A stretch of DNA of 64,000 nt from Legionella_C sp963803545. Lineage in GTDB: Bacteria; Pseudomonadota; Gammaproteobacteria; Legionellales; Legionellaceae. How positions within the stretch are numbered: position 1 is the first letter of the stretch; every line of letters begins with the position of its first letter. The DNA is taken from contig CAWDMX010000001.1 of assembly GCA_963803545.1 (NCBI GenBank), positions 434,001-498,000 on the forward strand, in the 5' to 3' direction. The translations under genes were made by a program, and so were the position numbers. The notes beneath the pieces were generated by a model that made no database searches, was not told the origin of the DNA, and saw only the letters and a program-made list of their open reading frames with translations. Below are positions 18,490 to 28,549 of this stretch, piece by piece.

Positions 18490-19482
18490 CTATGAAAGAA
18501 TATCACTGTATTCGCTATTAAACCGCACGAACTCACGGTTTAATACATATAAGTTGTCTACGCTGGTTTGATGAATAAACCGACTTATTTGATAAAAAAG
18601 TGCCGGCTCTGTGGTATAAAGAGCTTCATAGACCTCAGCCCTTAGCTGGAGTATAACCGAGTGCTCGCAGCTAACGTAGGCCGCAAGATTATTCCAGCCG
18701 CGGGTATTGTTTACAAACAGTTTGCCAACGCCATATACAGCAAGCGCCCTTAATAAAACTTCGCTGTTTCTGATGAAAAACATCACCGCACCGGAGCATA
18801 TAATGCTGATGGTTTGTTCTGTGTCGCGGCCCGAAAAAGGGTACCCCTTTTCAACGCGGTAGGCTTGCATGAGCGGCAACAACAACGCAATATCCTGATT
18901 TGAGAAGCTTGAAAAGAACGGAATTTTAATAAGAGTATAAGGATCAAGCGGATGGTCGAGTTTGCACCGGGTAGCTTTTTTGTTCGGTAAAGACGCGCTG
19001 TGAGTGGGGAGTTGGTACTTTTCAATGACTGGGGTTTTTAGTAAGGCCTGGATACGAAGGAAGTGAAAAACTACTTTTTCATTAACTTTATTAGCAATAT
19101 TTTTTTCAATTTTGTAGGCGATATCAGGATAGGCAACACGTAATAGTCCGAGTATGTTTTGAGGTAAGACTAGGCAACAAACCGCGTTGATGGCTATAGA
19201 CGAGGCGGCAATGGTATGGGTTCCTAAAAACCCTATCTCACCAAAAAAATCCCCGGACTTGAAGATGGTTGCGGTTTTAGAAAAGTCGCCAGGTAACACG
19301 ACCTGAGCCTCAACCTTTCCCGATATAATACAAAATAAATCACCACCAGCACTACCCTGGCCCACGATGAGCTCGCCTTTCGCGTAGTTTTTTTCAATAC
19401 AAAATTGGTTTATGACGTCGAGTTGGGCAGGCGTTAAATCTGGAAATTGAGTCGCTAAAAATTTTTTCGTGTGAGTGGGCAT
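18490..19482 (-). CDS. Double cyclic-nucleotide-binding-domain protein
   Basis: The 330-aa protein has a clear cNMP-binding fold at about residues 25-125 (GQGSAGGDLFCIISGKVE, then FFGEIGFLG) and a second, more degenerate one at about 180-300 (PFFSSFSNQDIALLLPL, then FVNNTRGWNNLA). It has no C-terminal helix-turn-helix, so it is not a Crp-type activator. It may sense a nucleotide and act on the co-transcribed glutamine amidotransferase. That partnership is inferred only from the 9-base spacing. Confidence 0.8.
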   Translation of the reverse strand: MPTHTKKFLATQFPDLTPAQLDVINQFCIEKNYAKGELIVGQGSAGGDLFCIISGKVEAQVVLPGDFSKTATIFKSGDFFGEIGFLGTHTIAASSIAINAVCCLVLPQNILGLLRVAYPDIAYKIEKNIANKVNEKVVFHFLRIQALLKTPVIEKYQLPTHSASLPNKKATRCKLDHPLDPYTLIKIPFFSSFSNQDIALLLPLMQAYRVEKGYPFSGRDTEQTISIICSGAVMFFIRNSEVLLRALAVYGVGKLFVNNTRGWNNLAAYVSCEHSVILQLRAEVYEALYTTEPALFYQISRFIHQTSVDNLYVLNREFVRFNSEYSDILS

Positions 19483-19507
19483 TTATTTAAAATCCTTTTT
19501 AAATAAT

Positions 19508-20248
19508 TTAAGCGATTCGCTGACGCATTACCTCGTATAAAGCAATACCCGTAGCTACAGATACATTCAAACTTTCAACACTGCCAAGCATTGGTATAGA
19601 AAATAAGCCGTCGCAGCGATCGCGCGTTAGTCGCCGTAAACCGTCCCCTTCCGCACCCAACACTATTGCGACCGAACCTTTAAGATCCAGTTGGTACAAA
19701 GAACAGTCGGCCTCGCCGGCTGCGCCATAAAACCAGACGCCTTCCTGCTTTAATACTTCCATCGTGCGCACTAGATTGGTTACACTAACGAGTGGCGTGC
19801 ATTCAGCAGCGCCCGAAGCAACCTTACTAACAGCGGCCGTGATGCTTGCGCTTTTATCACGAGGAATAATCACAAAATCCACCCCGGCGGCGTTTGCGCT
19901 GCGTAAACAGGCGCCTAGGTTGTGCGGGTCGGTAACGCCATCCAATATCAATATGTGGCAAGGCTGGTTGCTTTTGGCAAGCAGACTCAAAACATCTTTT
20001 TCGCTATATTCCGGCATTGGACCTGCCATTGCGGCAATACCCTGATGGGCAACGTCCCCTAGCTGAAGATTTAGTTTTTTTAAACTGAGCTTCTCTACCG
20101 GTATGTTTTTCTGTTTAGCCAACTGCAGTAGTGGTTGAATGCGCTGATCAGCACGTTCCTCACTGGCGAGCAGTTTTTTTACCTGTCGAAGATTGCTTTT
20201 TAAAACAGCGCTTACCGCATGAATTCCGTAAATTAATTCGTCATTCAT
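19508..20248 (-). CDS. rlmB: 23S rRNA (guanosine-2'-O)-methyltransferase RlmB
   Basis: RlmB methylates G2251 in the 23S rRNA peptidyl-transferase loop. The SPOUT (SpoU) motifs are clear: DGVTDPHNLGACLRSA, IVLGAEGDGLRRLTRD and the knot motif IPMLGSVESLNVSVATGIAL. The ATG at 20248 is used because GAGG lies about 12 bases upstream; an ATG at 20260 has no room for a ribosome site. The start lies within the end of rnr (overlap 8 bases), a common rnr-rlmB arrangement. Confidence 0.95.
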   Translation of the reverse strand: MNDELIYGIHAVSAVLKSNLRQVKKLLASEERADQRIQPLLQLAKQKNIPVEKLSLKKLNLQLGDVAHQGIAAMAGPMPEYSEKDVLSLLAKSNQPCHILILDGVTDPHNLGACLRSANAAGVDFVIIPRDKSASITAAVSKVASGAAECTPLVSVTNLVRTMEVLKQEGVWFYGAAGEADCSLYQLDLKGSVAIVLGAEGDGLRRLTRDRCDGLFSIPMLGSVESLNVSVATGIALYEVMRQRIA

Positions 20249-22430
20249 TGCTGTTATCATCCTCTAGCGGTTCAAAGTCAATTTTTCGTTCGCCCAAATC
20301 AACGCGGGCAACAAGTACGTTAATAGAATCCCCAAGGCGGTACACCTGGCCCCCTCGCTCGCCTACCAACCGGTGTTTTAAGGAGTCAAAGCTGTAATAG
20401 TCGTTTTTAAGTGAGGTTACGTGAATAAGACCCTCAACATAAATATCGTTTAACTCAACAAAAATACCAAATCCGGTAACCGCCGAAATGGTTCCTGAAA
20501 AACTTTGGCCTATTTTATCCTGCATATATTCGCATTTTAACCAGGCCGTCACTTCCCGAGTAGCCTCATCGGCACGCCGTTCGGTATGGGAACAATGTTT
20601 GCCAAGTTTGCTTATCTCATCTTTGCTGTAGCTAAACTTTTCCGTACCTTGATTGTCAATAAGATAACCTATTGCACGATGAATTAATAAATCAGGATAA
20701 CGTCTAATTGGTGAGGTAAAATGGGTATAAGCAGGGTAAGCCAAGCCAAAATGCCCGCCGTTTTCTTCTAAATATTGCGCCTGTTTGAGCGAGCGCAACA
20801 TGACCATTTCAATTAAGTGCTTTTCGGGTCGGCCTTCTAATAAGGATAAGGTTTTTTGGTAGTCTTTAGGGGTGGGTTTTTTTCCACCGCCCAAGCCTAA
20901 TCCTAGCTCGCCTAGAAACTCACGTAATGCGGCAATCTTACTTTCTTCAGGACTTGCGTGCACTCGATACAAGCTGGGAACTTTTGCTTTTTCCAAAAAG
21001 CGTGCCGTGGCTACATTTGCTGCAAGCATACACTCCTCGATAAGTCGATGCGCGTCGTTGCGTACCACGGGTACTATGCGTTGAATTTTACGATTTTCAT
21101 CAAACTGAATAGAGGTTTCCGTCGTTTCAAAGTCCATTGCTCCGCGTAGTTTACGAGCTTGCAACAACACTTTATAAAGAGACTGCAAACTCTCAAGAAC
21201 GGGCCAAATAGATTGATACTGTGGTTCGTCAATAGATTGCTGCTCAAGCCACGCGCCAACTTGGCTGTAGGTTAATCGAGCTTTAGAGTGGAAAATGGCG
21301 CGGTAAAAACGATGGCGGGTAATTTTCCCCTCAGCGGAAATAGCCATTTCAGCAACTATGCATAAACGGTCAACATGAGGATTAAGTGAGCAAATCCCGT
21401 TGGATAGTGCTTCCGGTAACATGGGGACCACCTGTCCCGGAAAATAAACGGAATTACCGCGCCGTGCGGCCTCTTTGTCCAGAGCTGAATTTGGTTGAAC
21501 GTAATGGCTTACATCGGCAATTGCCACAAAGAGTTGAAAGCCACCTTTTTCTTTTTGGTAACAGTAAACGGCGTCATCAAAGTCTTTGGCATCCTCTCCA
21601 TCAATAGTTACAAAAGGAAGATGGCGTAAGTCGTTGCGTTTTGAGTTTGCGTCAAGTGTTGCTTCTTGGGGTATTCGGCCTACCTCAGCGGTAACGTCCT
21701 CCGGCCATTCGGCAGGAATTCCGTGCGCGTGGATAGCAACATCAATTTCCATGCCAGGCGCCATATGGTCGCCTAAAATATGAATTACTTGGCCAATTGC
21801 TGGATTGCGTTTGTTGGGAAAGGCCATAATTTCAACTAAAACCATTTGATCCGGTTTTGCCGCCCCCGCGAACTCTAAGGGAACCGAAATGTCTTGGGTT
21901 AGCCGTTTGTTATCCGGGTGCACAAAGCCTACACCGTGCTCACTAAAGTAACGGCCAACCACCGTTAAATTGGCGTGCTCCACTACTTCGTGAATTTTAG
22001 CCTCCGAACGGCCACGTCGGTCTGTTCCCATCTGATAGGCAAGCACGGTATCCCCATGCATAACCGCTCGCATTTCTGAGGCCGATACAATCATATCGTC
22101 GCCGGCTTCGTCCGGAATAAAAAAACCAAAGCCATCGGGATGGCCTTGAATCGTACCCCGTTTTAGATTAATTCGGTTAAGCAGACAGTAACGACCGCGT
22201 CGGTCTTGCATAATTTGGCTGTCACGCAGCATCGCTTTTAAGCGAAACCCCAGCGCTTCTTGCTCTTCGGAGGCGTTAACCTGCAATTGTGTTAGCAATT
22301 GGTTGCGATTCATTGGGCGTCCGTAATCACCCAGGACTTGCATTATCAATTCGCGACTGGGTACAGGAAGCGCGTATTTTTGTTTTTCCCTATCGTAAAA
22401 GGGATCGTTGGGTTTTTTACTCACAGGCAC
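20241..22430 (-). CDS. rnr: Ribonuclease R
   Basis: RNase R is a processive 3'-5' exoribonuclease active on structured RNA. The 729-aa protein shows an N-terminal winged-helix region, two cold-shock domains, the RNB catalytic domain with DGEDAKDFDDAVYC holding the metal-binding aspartates and FTSPIRRYPDLLIHR, and a C-terminal S1 domain (GTISAVTGFGIFVEL). It is somewhat shorter than E. coli RNase R because the basic tail is missing. Two GTG codons (22430 and 22424) are possible starts. Confidence 0.96.
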   Translation of the reverse strand: MPVSKKPNDPFYDREKQKYALPVPSRELIMQVLGDYGRPMNRNQLLTQLQVNASEEQEALGFRLKAMLRDSQIMQDRRGRYCLLNRINLKRGTIQGHPDGFGFFIPDEAGDDMIVSASEMRAVMHGDTVLAYQMGTDRRGRSEAKIHEVVEHANLTVVGRYFSEHGVGFVHPDNKRLTQDISVPLEFAGAAKPDQMVLVEIMAFPNKRNPAIGQVIHILGDHMAPGMEIDVAIHAHGIPAEWPEDVTAEVGRIPQEATLDANSKRNDLRHLPFVTIDGEDAKDFDDAVYCYQKEKGGFQLFVAIADVSHYVQPNSALDKEAARRGNSVYFPGQVVPMLPEALSNGICSLNPHVDRLCIVAEMAISAEGKITRHRFYRAIFHSKARLTYSQVGAWLEQQSIDEPQYQSIWPVLESLQSLYKVLLQARKLRGAMDFETTETSIQFDENRKIQRIVPVVRNDAHRLIEECMLAANVATARFLEKAKVPSLYRVHASPEESKIAALREFLGELGLGLGGGKKPTPKDYQKTLSLLEGRPEKHLIEMVMLRSLKQAQYLEENGGHFGLAYPAYTHFTSPIRRYPDLLIHRAIGYLIDNQGTEKFSYSKDEISKLGKHCSHTERRADEATREVTAWLKCEYMQDKIGQSFSGTISAVTGFGIFVELNDIYVEGLIHVTSLKNDYYSFDSLKHRLVGERGGQVYRLGDSINVLVARVDLGERKIDFEPLEDDNSNE

Positions 22431-22514
22431 CTATTTAGCATAATTAAAAAATAAAACTTAGTTTATCACTGTTCCGCCTGAGTGCTAAGAGAAATTTGGT
22501 GGGGTGTTTAATCC

Positions 22515-22976
22515 TCACTCGGGTAACGGATAATCGTGGTTTCCCATATAGCTTAGCAGTGCATCTTGATCGTAATTTTCTGCTATCCAGAATGCCCCTT
22601 TGTTTTGCGCAGGGATTTGCATCGTGTTCCACGTGCAGGCAATTATCAAGTTAGCGCAGGGCACTTGTTGCTCGTGTCCGGGTTTTGACTCAACGCAGGA
22701 CAGCTCAAAAGTTGGTTTATCCGTAAAAAAGGCGGACCATTTGCCGGCGTCTAACGGGCTGCTCCAACCCGCACTCATGGAGGCTTTGTTGCTGGGATGG
22801 GTTAGCCAAATATTTTGCATGCTTTGATTGTATAAAAGAAACACGGTCGGTTTTTTAGCGACTAGTTGCAAATCATTTTCTTGCACCGTAAGCTGGCTGC
22901 AACCACTTGGTAATTTATCTAAAGCGTGCGCTAGTCCACTCACAATACAGACAAGCAAGCCTAAAATATTTTTCAT
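22515..22976 (-). CDS. Secreted protein of unknown function
   Basis: The 153-aa product has a clear signal peptide (MKNILGLLVCIVSGLAHA, cleavage likely after AHA). The mature part has four or more cysteines (GCSQL, LSCVES, VPCANL, IACTW), suggesting disulfides in the periplasm or outside. WNTMQIPAQNKGAFW and GNHDYPLPE are distinctive but not assigned. It lies alone upstream of rnr on the same strand, with 84 bases between. Confidence 0.75.
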   Translation of the reverse strand: MKNILGLLVCIVSGLAHALDKLPSGCSQLTVQENDLQLVAKKPTVFLLYNQSMQNIWLTHPSNKASMSAGWSSPLDAGKWSAFFTDKPTFELSCVESKPGHEQQVPCANLIIACTWNTMQIPAQNKGAFWIAENYDQDALLSYMGNHDYPLPE

Positions 22977-23058
22977 TTTTTTCTCCGGTAAAAACCTCTA
23001 ATTTTGAATTAATCCGGTCCATGGTAGAATAGCCGTTTTAATAAAGAGAGCGGTACTA

Positions 23059-23661
23059 ATGACCCTACAATTCACGGCTACGACTATTGCATCGATACAA
23101 CAAAACAGTATAGCGCTTTGGGAGAAAAATGGCCTCTCTTTTTTAGAACGTGATTTTTGTGCCCTGGTTGAGCAAAATCACAGTTTTAATTATCAACTGT
23201 GGTTAGCCGAAGATTGCGCACGACGTGACGATTGCGGTGCGCAGTTTGTTTATGACGCAAAGCGCGCTATCGATGGTTTTAATCAGCAACGCAATAATTG
23301 TATGGAAAAAATGGACGCGTGGTTGTTTCAATCATTGCAGCCTGCTGACCCTAACGGTTGCCCCCTGCATTCAGAAACTCCCGGAATGATAATTGACAGG
23401 ATGTCGATTCTTGCACTCAAAAACCACTTTATGAGCGTGCAGGCGACGCGAGCGGATGCAACCGATGCGCATCGGGATCGTTGCGCTAAAAAACTTCAGA
23501 CACTTGCGTTGCAGCAACAGCGCTTGGTTTCTTGTTTGGATGAGCTGTTTTGCCAGGTCTTAGAGAAAAAGCGCACTTTTTGCATTTATCATCAATTTAA
23601 AATGTACAACGATCCTAATTTGAATCCGGAGTTGTACGCTCCTAAAGACAAAGTGTGTTGA
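23059..23661 (+). CDS. DUF4254 family protein
   Basis: The 200-aa protein matches DUF4254, recognised by HSETPGMIIDRMSILALK and the flanking LVEQNHSFNYQLWLAEDCAR and FNQQRNNCMEKMD motifs. The family is often found near glycosyltransferase or lipopolysaccharide genes in other bacteria, but its biochemical role is unknown. No signal peptide or membrane segment is seen, so it is probably cytoplasmic. Confidence 0.82.
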   Translation: MTLQFTATTIASIQQNSIALWEKNGLSFLERDFCALVEQNHSFNYQLWLAEDCARRDDCGAQFVYDAKRAIDGFNQQRNNCMEKMDAWLFQSLQPADPNGCPLHSETPGMIIDRMSILALKNHFMSVQATRADATDAHRDRCAKKLQTLALQQQRLVSCLDELFCQVLEKKRTFCIYHQFKMYNDPNLNPELYAPKDKVC

Positions 23662-23699
23662 AATAGACTAAGCTTTTAAAAAAGAAAGGAACTCTGACT

Positions 23700-24431
23700 A
23701 TGCTTATTAAGGTACTTCGCTTCATTGTGCTGCTTTGGAGCGTGCAATTAACGTCGGCACAAGCGGCTATTAAAATTGGCACCGTGTTTTTTTATCCGCC
23801 TTTCGTAATATCTCCAGGCTCCGGTTTTGATATGGATTTAGCCCGGGTACTGTGTTTGCGGCTTAATGAGCGCTGCCAATTTATCACGATGAAATACAAC
23901 CAGCTTTTTGATGCCTTAAAAAAGGGTCAAATTGATATTGCAATTGGTGGCATTGCTATTTCACAAAGTCAAAATAATTTTATTTACAGTTTGCCTTATA
24001 TGCTGTCCAAAGCAGAGTTTGTGGTTTTAAAATCCAATCATTTTAAGAGCACTGCGGACTTAAAAGGCAGTTCCGTTGGTGTTATCCGGGGTAAAAATAC
24101 CGGGGGTATTTTTTATAACTTTCTTTTAGAGACCTATAATAATCTTTTTCAGATTGCTCAATACGACGATATTGACGACATGATAACGGCTTTGAACAAA
24201 GGACGTATTGCTGCCGCATTTATTCACCGTTCGGCAGCGACTTATTGGATAGGCAATAGCGATAACAATTTTGAGCAACTTGGTTCCAGCATGTTTGTGG
24301 GCGGAGGGATTGGAATTGTGGCGATGCCTTTGAATCAGCCGCTAATTAATAGGATTGATCAGGCCTTAATATCGATGGAAAACGACAACGCTTATATGAA
24401 AATTTACTCCACCTATTTTGCTAACGAATAA
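23700..24431 (+). CDS. Periplasmic solute-binding protein (amino-acid type)
   Basis: The 243-aa protein has a signal peptide (about residues 1-22, ending SAQAA) and the type II binding-protein fold of amino-acid ABC transporters: GTVFFYPPFV, GFDMDLARVLC, FDALKKGQIDIAIGGIAIS and LKGSSVGVIRG. Homologues bind arginine or other polar amino acids. No transporter ATPase or permease gene is adjacent, so it is an orphan receptor here. AAAGGA precedes the ATG. Confidence 0.87.
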   Translation: MLIKVLRFIVLLWSVQLTSAQAAIKIGTVFFYPPFVISPGSGFDMDLARVLCLRLNERCQFITMKYNQLFDALKKGQIDIAIGGIAISQSQNNFIYSLPYMLSKAEFVVLKSNHFKSTADLKGSSVGVIRGKNTGGIFYNFLLETYNNLFQIAQYDDIDDMITALNKGRIAAAFIHRSAATYWIGNSDNNFEQLGSSMFVGGGIGIVAMPLNQPLINRIDQALISMENDNAYMKIYSTYFANE

Positions 24432-24452
24432 TGGCTGTAGGCGGCCTATACG

Positions 24453-26291
24453 TTAATGGGCGCTTGTTAGAATAGGGGCGTTGCGGGTCAACTCTTGATC
24501 CCTAGGCGGTTTCCATAATCCAAAGCATCCAAAACAACTTGTTGTTCGTCTGTTTTTCGGCGGCGTTGAGGGCTTCGGAGTTTCTTTATCATCAAAATAG
24601 GGCGCTTTAGCAGCCGCGGGCGCGTCGTCTTGGGTGCGTCTTTTTGTGGTGACAATGCTTGGATTATAGCCGGCGTTCTCTTTATATTGGTCGGCAAACT
24701 CTCGAAGAAATAGCACGATGGCGTAAAAAATGGAGCTAATAAAAGAGAAAATAATGAAAGCGGTTGACTCGGAATTAAAGTGACCGTCCGTTTCATTGAT
24801 CGGTGCCATCTTAGCTACAAAATCAAAAGCCTTCACTCCTTTGTACCCCCCGCACAGACCTTGGCGCATGGTTTCAAACAACGCGCCGGCCTCGGATGTT
24901 TCGGTAGGGCTTATGCTCGTAATAGCAAGCAATGCGTCAAGTGGTTTGGCCTCTAAACTTTGTATTGCATCGACCCAGAATTGCTCGGACTTGTTGTTTT
25001 TCCGATGACAATAGGTTGCGACCAAGGAGCGTTTGATGTAATAGGCGATAAAAACAAGCCCTAAAGGCACAACCGTTGCAACCAGAAAAGGCAAAAGATA
25101 GGGAAACGCTGCCGTTGAGGTGAGTATTAAAAAAGTGCTTACAAGCATGAGAATCATTGAGGCCGCACTGTAAACGGCTAAACCATCCCGAATACCGACA
25201 AATAGCGCTGAGGTGTAGGACGTGCTGAGAAGTTCTTGTGTCGCAAACAGGAGGCGCGCAAGTTCTCTTTTTTTAGTGTTTAAATCGTTTTCTTTCTGGT
25301 CGCCATCGGGCGTTGCTCTAAGATTGTTCAGTTCTAAAACACAGAGCACCAGGTGAACGTTATTTTTAGCAATGGTTAAGTTTTTTTGATAGTTGTATTC
25401 TTCATAAACACGGGAAATAACACAAAGCAGGGCATAGGTTGCGCAAATAGATATCATCGTAATAAAGAGGGGCGGCGCAAGTAGGGTAATGCCTAGGGCG
25501 CCGGTATACACATAGAGACTGTCGTAAACACCCCCCATCAAAGATAATAGATACGAGCAAATACGCAACACCCAGGGTTGCGATTGTACTAAGCGGCGAA
25601 TATTCGCAATTTTTTGTGCGTCGTCTTTGTCCTTAGTGAGCGCATTTTGCAAAAGTTTAATGTTGCTCTTCATCATCACTTTGCGCAAGTCAATAAGGTA
25701 GCTTAATAAGCACTTATTAATTCCGCTTAGCACCCCTAGGATGAGGCCAACAGGCGCTACAAGAAATAAGTAGTGTAGGTAGGTTACGTGCGAGAAAACA
25801 TGGACAATATAGTAAATGTTAGCGGTGCTTTTAAAGCCCATTTTGAACGTTTTGCAAATATTGCGAAAATACGGCCAGTAGAATTTAGTCAGCTCTAGAA
25901 GCGCGAGCATTACTTTGTTTTTAATCGCGTCTTCCTGGACGTAGTTGTAGATAATGGCCAGGCCTACAAAAGATAAGGTTGTGGTGAGTGCGGCAATCAT
26001 GCCCCAGGGGGTGTTCAGCCAATCCTGCATCGAGTCAAGAGAGGGTATGGGTGTGTTTGTGTAAAGCAGGTCAAAGATGTTTTTGATTGTACTGTAAGTC
26101 AGGCTTAAACCGTCATTAAACCCATAAAGCGCATAAATAAAACGATTTTTATCCAACCAAGTGGCAAGCCAAAAAAGCTTGCGCTTAAACCATTGCCAGA
26201 GTCTATCCAGATTAGTAAGCGTGAGTTGCGTGCAGGAAAGCGGGTGGTAGGTAGTAGACCATGATTCTGGAGAACACGTGGTATCGGTCAT
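24453..26291 (-). CDS. Large multi-pass membrane protein, effector-like
   Basis: The 612-aa protein is not recognised as a named family. It has several long hydrophobic segments (about residues 90-115, 175-200, 260-300, 370-420 and 510-530). A polar region with YEEYNYQKNL lies between them, and a basic, proline-rich tail contains KTPKPSTPPKNRRTTS-type sequence and SCFGCFG. Large multi-pass proteins with a polar C-terminus are common among type IV effectors of Legionella and Coxiella, but no secretion signal can be proved. Its layout resembles the protein at 59727-61190. It converges with the solute-binding protein gene. Confidence 0.6.
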   Translation of the reverse strand: MTDTTCSPESWSTTYHPLSCTQLTLTNLDRLWQWFKRKLFWLATWLDKNRFIYALYGFNDGLSLTYSTIKNIFDLLYTNTPIPSLDSMQDWLNTPWGMIAALTTTLSFVGLAIIYNYVQEDAIKNKVMLALLELTKFYWPYFRNICKTFKMGFKSTANIYYIVHVFSHVTYLHYLFLVAPVGLILGVLSGINKCLLSYLIDLRKVMMKSNIKLLQNALTKDKDDAQKIANIRRLVQSQPWVLRICSYLLSLMGGVYDSLYVYTGALGITLLAPPLFITMISICATYALLCVISRVYEEYNYQKNLTIAKNNVHLVLCVLELNNLRATPDGDQKENDLNTKKRELARLLFATQELLSTSYTSALFVGIRDGLAVYSAASMILMLVSTFLILTSTAAFPYLLPFLVATVVPLGLVFIAYYIKRSLVATYCHRKNNKSEQFWVDAIQSLEAKPLDALLAITSISPTETSEAGALFETMRQGLCGGYKGVKAFDFVAKMAPINETDGHFNSESTAFIIFSFISSIFYAIVLFLREFADQYKENAGYNPSIVTTKRRTQDDAPAAAKAPYFDDKETPKPSTPPKNRRTTSCFGCFGLWKPPRDQELTRNAPILTSAH

Positions 26292-26529
26292 AAGGCCTTA
26301 CAACTACAGTTACTAAGGTAGTAAGAATTATACGCAGTACCATAGTAAATGGCAAGTATTTTTGCAAATTGGAACAAATGAGGACATTGTAGCTGGTCCA
26401 TCGACAATATTATCATGATTTAAAATAAAGGGAAGAAATTTTTTCTTTAATAACTACCGCAGTGCTGGGACTTGGGCCATGAATCTGATACTATTTTGCC
26501 ATTTGTAATTTTTAGACGCAGGGATTTGT

Positions 26530-27039
26530 ATGCGCTCATGCTTAGGCTTGATTCTTTTATTGACTCTTATTACAGGGCACGCAATGGTTTCTGAGAAAAT
26601 AGTTTATGGATATGTAGAAAGGGCAACGTTACCGCAACACGACCTAGTTTTATCGGCAAAACTGGATACAGGCGCTAAATCGGCGTCGTTAAGCGCGATA
26701 CGTATTAAAGAAATAGAAAAAGAGGGGCGTCTTTATTTAAACTTTATTGTGCCCAGTGAAGACGGCGATGTTGAGTTTACATCCGAATATATTGGTAAAG
26801 TTAAAATTAAATCCCGTGCTGGCGAACAGCTTGCGCAAAAATCAATCAAAAGACCCGTCGTTCTGATCAAAATACGGTTGGGCACTATAGAGCGTACAAT
26901 CCCTGTAAACCTTACTAATCGCAAACGTTTCACCTACCCCTTATTGTTAGGACGCGACGCAATTAAAGCGTTTGATGGCATCGTTGATCCAAGTCTCCTT
27001 TTTACTGTAAAAAAAGAAATTGCGCATGAAAACAACTAA
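26530..27039 (+). CDS. Retropepsin-like putative aspartic protease (Zn_protease/RimB-like family)
   Basis: The 169-aa protein has a signal peptide (about residues 1-19) and the retropepsin-type active-site motif LDTGAKSASL, followed by the second family motif LLGRDAIKAF. Databases often label these ATP-dependent zinc proteases, although the fold is that of aspartic proteases. It overlaps the next gene by 14 bases and is first in a three-gene operon with a 7TM inactive-transglutaminase protein and an ATP-grasp ligase. Confidence 0.85.
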   Translation: MRSCLGLILLLTLITGHAMVSEKIVYGYVERATLPQHDLVLSAKLDTGAKSASLSAIRIKEIEKEGRLYLNFIVPSEDGDVEFTSEYIGKVKIKSRAGEQLAQKSIKRPVVLIKIRLGTIERTIPVNLTNRKRFTYPLLLGRDAIKAFDGIVDPSLLFTVKKEIAHENN

Positions 27040-28549
27040 GCGTCATGTTTACAGCTTAATCGCGATATTATTTGCGGTAGGAATAAGCTTGTTTATGTAC
27101 CGCCATTTTAGCTTAGACGTTCCTTTAACGGATAATGAAATGGTAAACAGTTGGATGGTAGAAGCCAATCTTCGCTTTACAGCCGATCATAATACTCCTG
27201 TAAAAGCGACTTTTATTATTCCCTATACACCACCCTATTACGCTATTTTAGATGAATATTTTGTTTCCCGTAACTACGGGGTCACTACTAATCTAATTGG
27301 CTACAATCGACAAACGGTTTGGTCTATACGTCGAGCCCACGGGGCTCAGTCGCTTTATTACCGAGCAATTTTTAGGGAAACAGATAACAGCGACTGGGCG
27401 TTGGGTAAGCCTGCGATGGTTAAAGTTCAACCCTTGGAAGACAGTCAAAAATCGGCGGTTGAAAGCATTAGCTCGCTGGCTCGCCAATCCTCAGCGGACA
27501 TCCAAACCTTTGCTCAAGGGGTTGTAAGGGAACTTAACAAAGGTGATGGAAACGCTAAGTTATTGATGGATAGTGAGCAGAGTGATGAGGCTATAATCCG
27601 TGCTAGCACGCTCGTACTAAACCAGGCTAAAATTTTTGTGATGCCGGTTAAAGGAATTTATCTCGCGCATCAAAGTAAGGCGGAGTTTACCTCGCTAATG
27701 GCAGTGTACAACGGCAAACAATGGTCTTATATTAATCCTAAGACGGGCGGCGCTGGGTTGCCGCATAATTTTTTAGTCTGGCAATACGGTACCGAACCAT
27801 TGTCAACCGTAATAGGTGGGAAAAAACCCCTCTTTAATTTATCGGTTTCGCCGACTCCAATAAATGCTCTAAGTATGGCAAAAGCACGCGGCGTACAGAC
27901 GGATTCGCAGATGATGCGCTTTTCATTATTGCAACTTCCAGTAAACGTTCAAGAAATTTACAAAGTACTGCTAACCGTACCTATTGGTGCTTTCATTATT
28001 CTGCTACTGCGTAATTTTGTTGGCTTGAAAACGTTTGGCACGTTCATGCCCGTGCTGATTGCTTTAGCCTTTCGCGAAACTCATATTATTTGGGGGGTAA
28101 CCCTGTTTATTACGATTGTGGCGATAGGGTTGGTCGCGCGATTTTATTTGGATCAGCTGCGCCTGCTGCTGGTGCCAAGGCTCGCCGCAATTTTAACCAT
28201 TGTTATTGCTATAATGGTTTTTCTCAGTATTTTAGGCCAAAATCTAGGCTTAGAAGCCGGTTTGTCGGTCGCCTTGTTTCCAATGGTTATTTTAACAATG
28301 ACTATTGAGCGCATGTGCATTACTTGGGATGAGCGCGGCCCAGCCGAAGCTTTTACATCGGGAGCGGGCAGCCTTATTGCGGCAATTATTGCGTTTAGTG
28401 CCATGAGTTACTCGCCGTTGCAGTATTTGATTTTTGCGTTTCCTGAGTTGCTGTTGATTTTATTAGCGCTTATTTTATGGTTTGGTCAGTATCGTGGGTA
28501 CCGTCTTTCTGAGATTTTTCGGTTCAAAGTTCTAGGCAGTAATCGCTGA
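27026..28549 (+). CDS. Inactive transglutaminase-like protein with 7TM C-terminus
   Basis: The protein is about 507 aa. It has an N-terminal anchor (about residues 7-25), an exported domain related to inactive transglutaminases (about 40-290, including VMPVKGIYL and WQYGTEPLSTVIGGK), and seven hydrophobic helices from about 310 onward (VGLKTFGTFMPVLIALAF). This combination matches the UUP1/7TM_transglut family. The ATG at 27026 lies inside the end of the protease gene; the stop overlaps the ATP-grasp start by one base. All three genes occur together in many Gammaproteobacteria, where they are thought to act at the envelope. Confidence 0.87.
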   Translation: MKTTKRHVYSLIAILFAVGISLFMYRHFSLDVPLTDNEMVNSWMVEANLRFTADHNTPVKATFIIPYTPPYYAILDEYFVSRNYGVTTNLIGYNRQTVWSIRRAHGAQSLYYRAIFRETDNSDWALGKPAMVKVQPLEDSQKSAVESISSLARQSSADIQTFAQGVVRELNKGDGNAKLLMDSEQSDEAIIRASTLVLNQAKIFVMPVKGIYLAHQSKAEFTSLMAVYNGKQWSYINPKTGGAGLPHNFLVWQYGTEPLSTVIGGKKPLFNLSVSPTPINALSMAKARGVQTDSQMMRFSLLQLPVNVQEIYKVLLTVPIGAFIILLLRNFVGLKTFGTFMPVLIALAFRETHIIWGVTLFITIVAIGLVARFYLDQLRLLLVPRLAAILTIVIAIMVFLSILGQNLGLEAGLSVALFPMVILTMTIERMCITWDERGPAEAFTSGAGSLIAAIIAFSAMSYSPLQYLIFAFPELLLILLALILWFGQYRGYRLSEIFRFKVLGSNR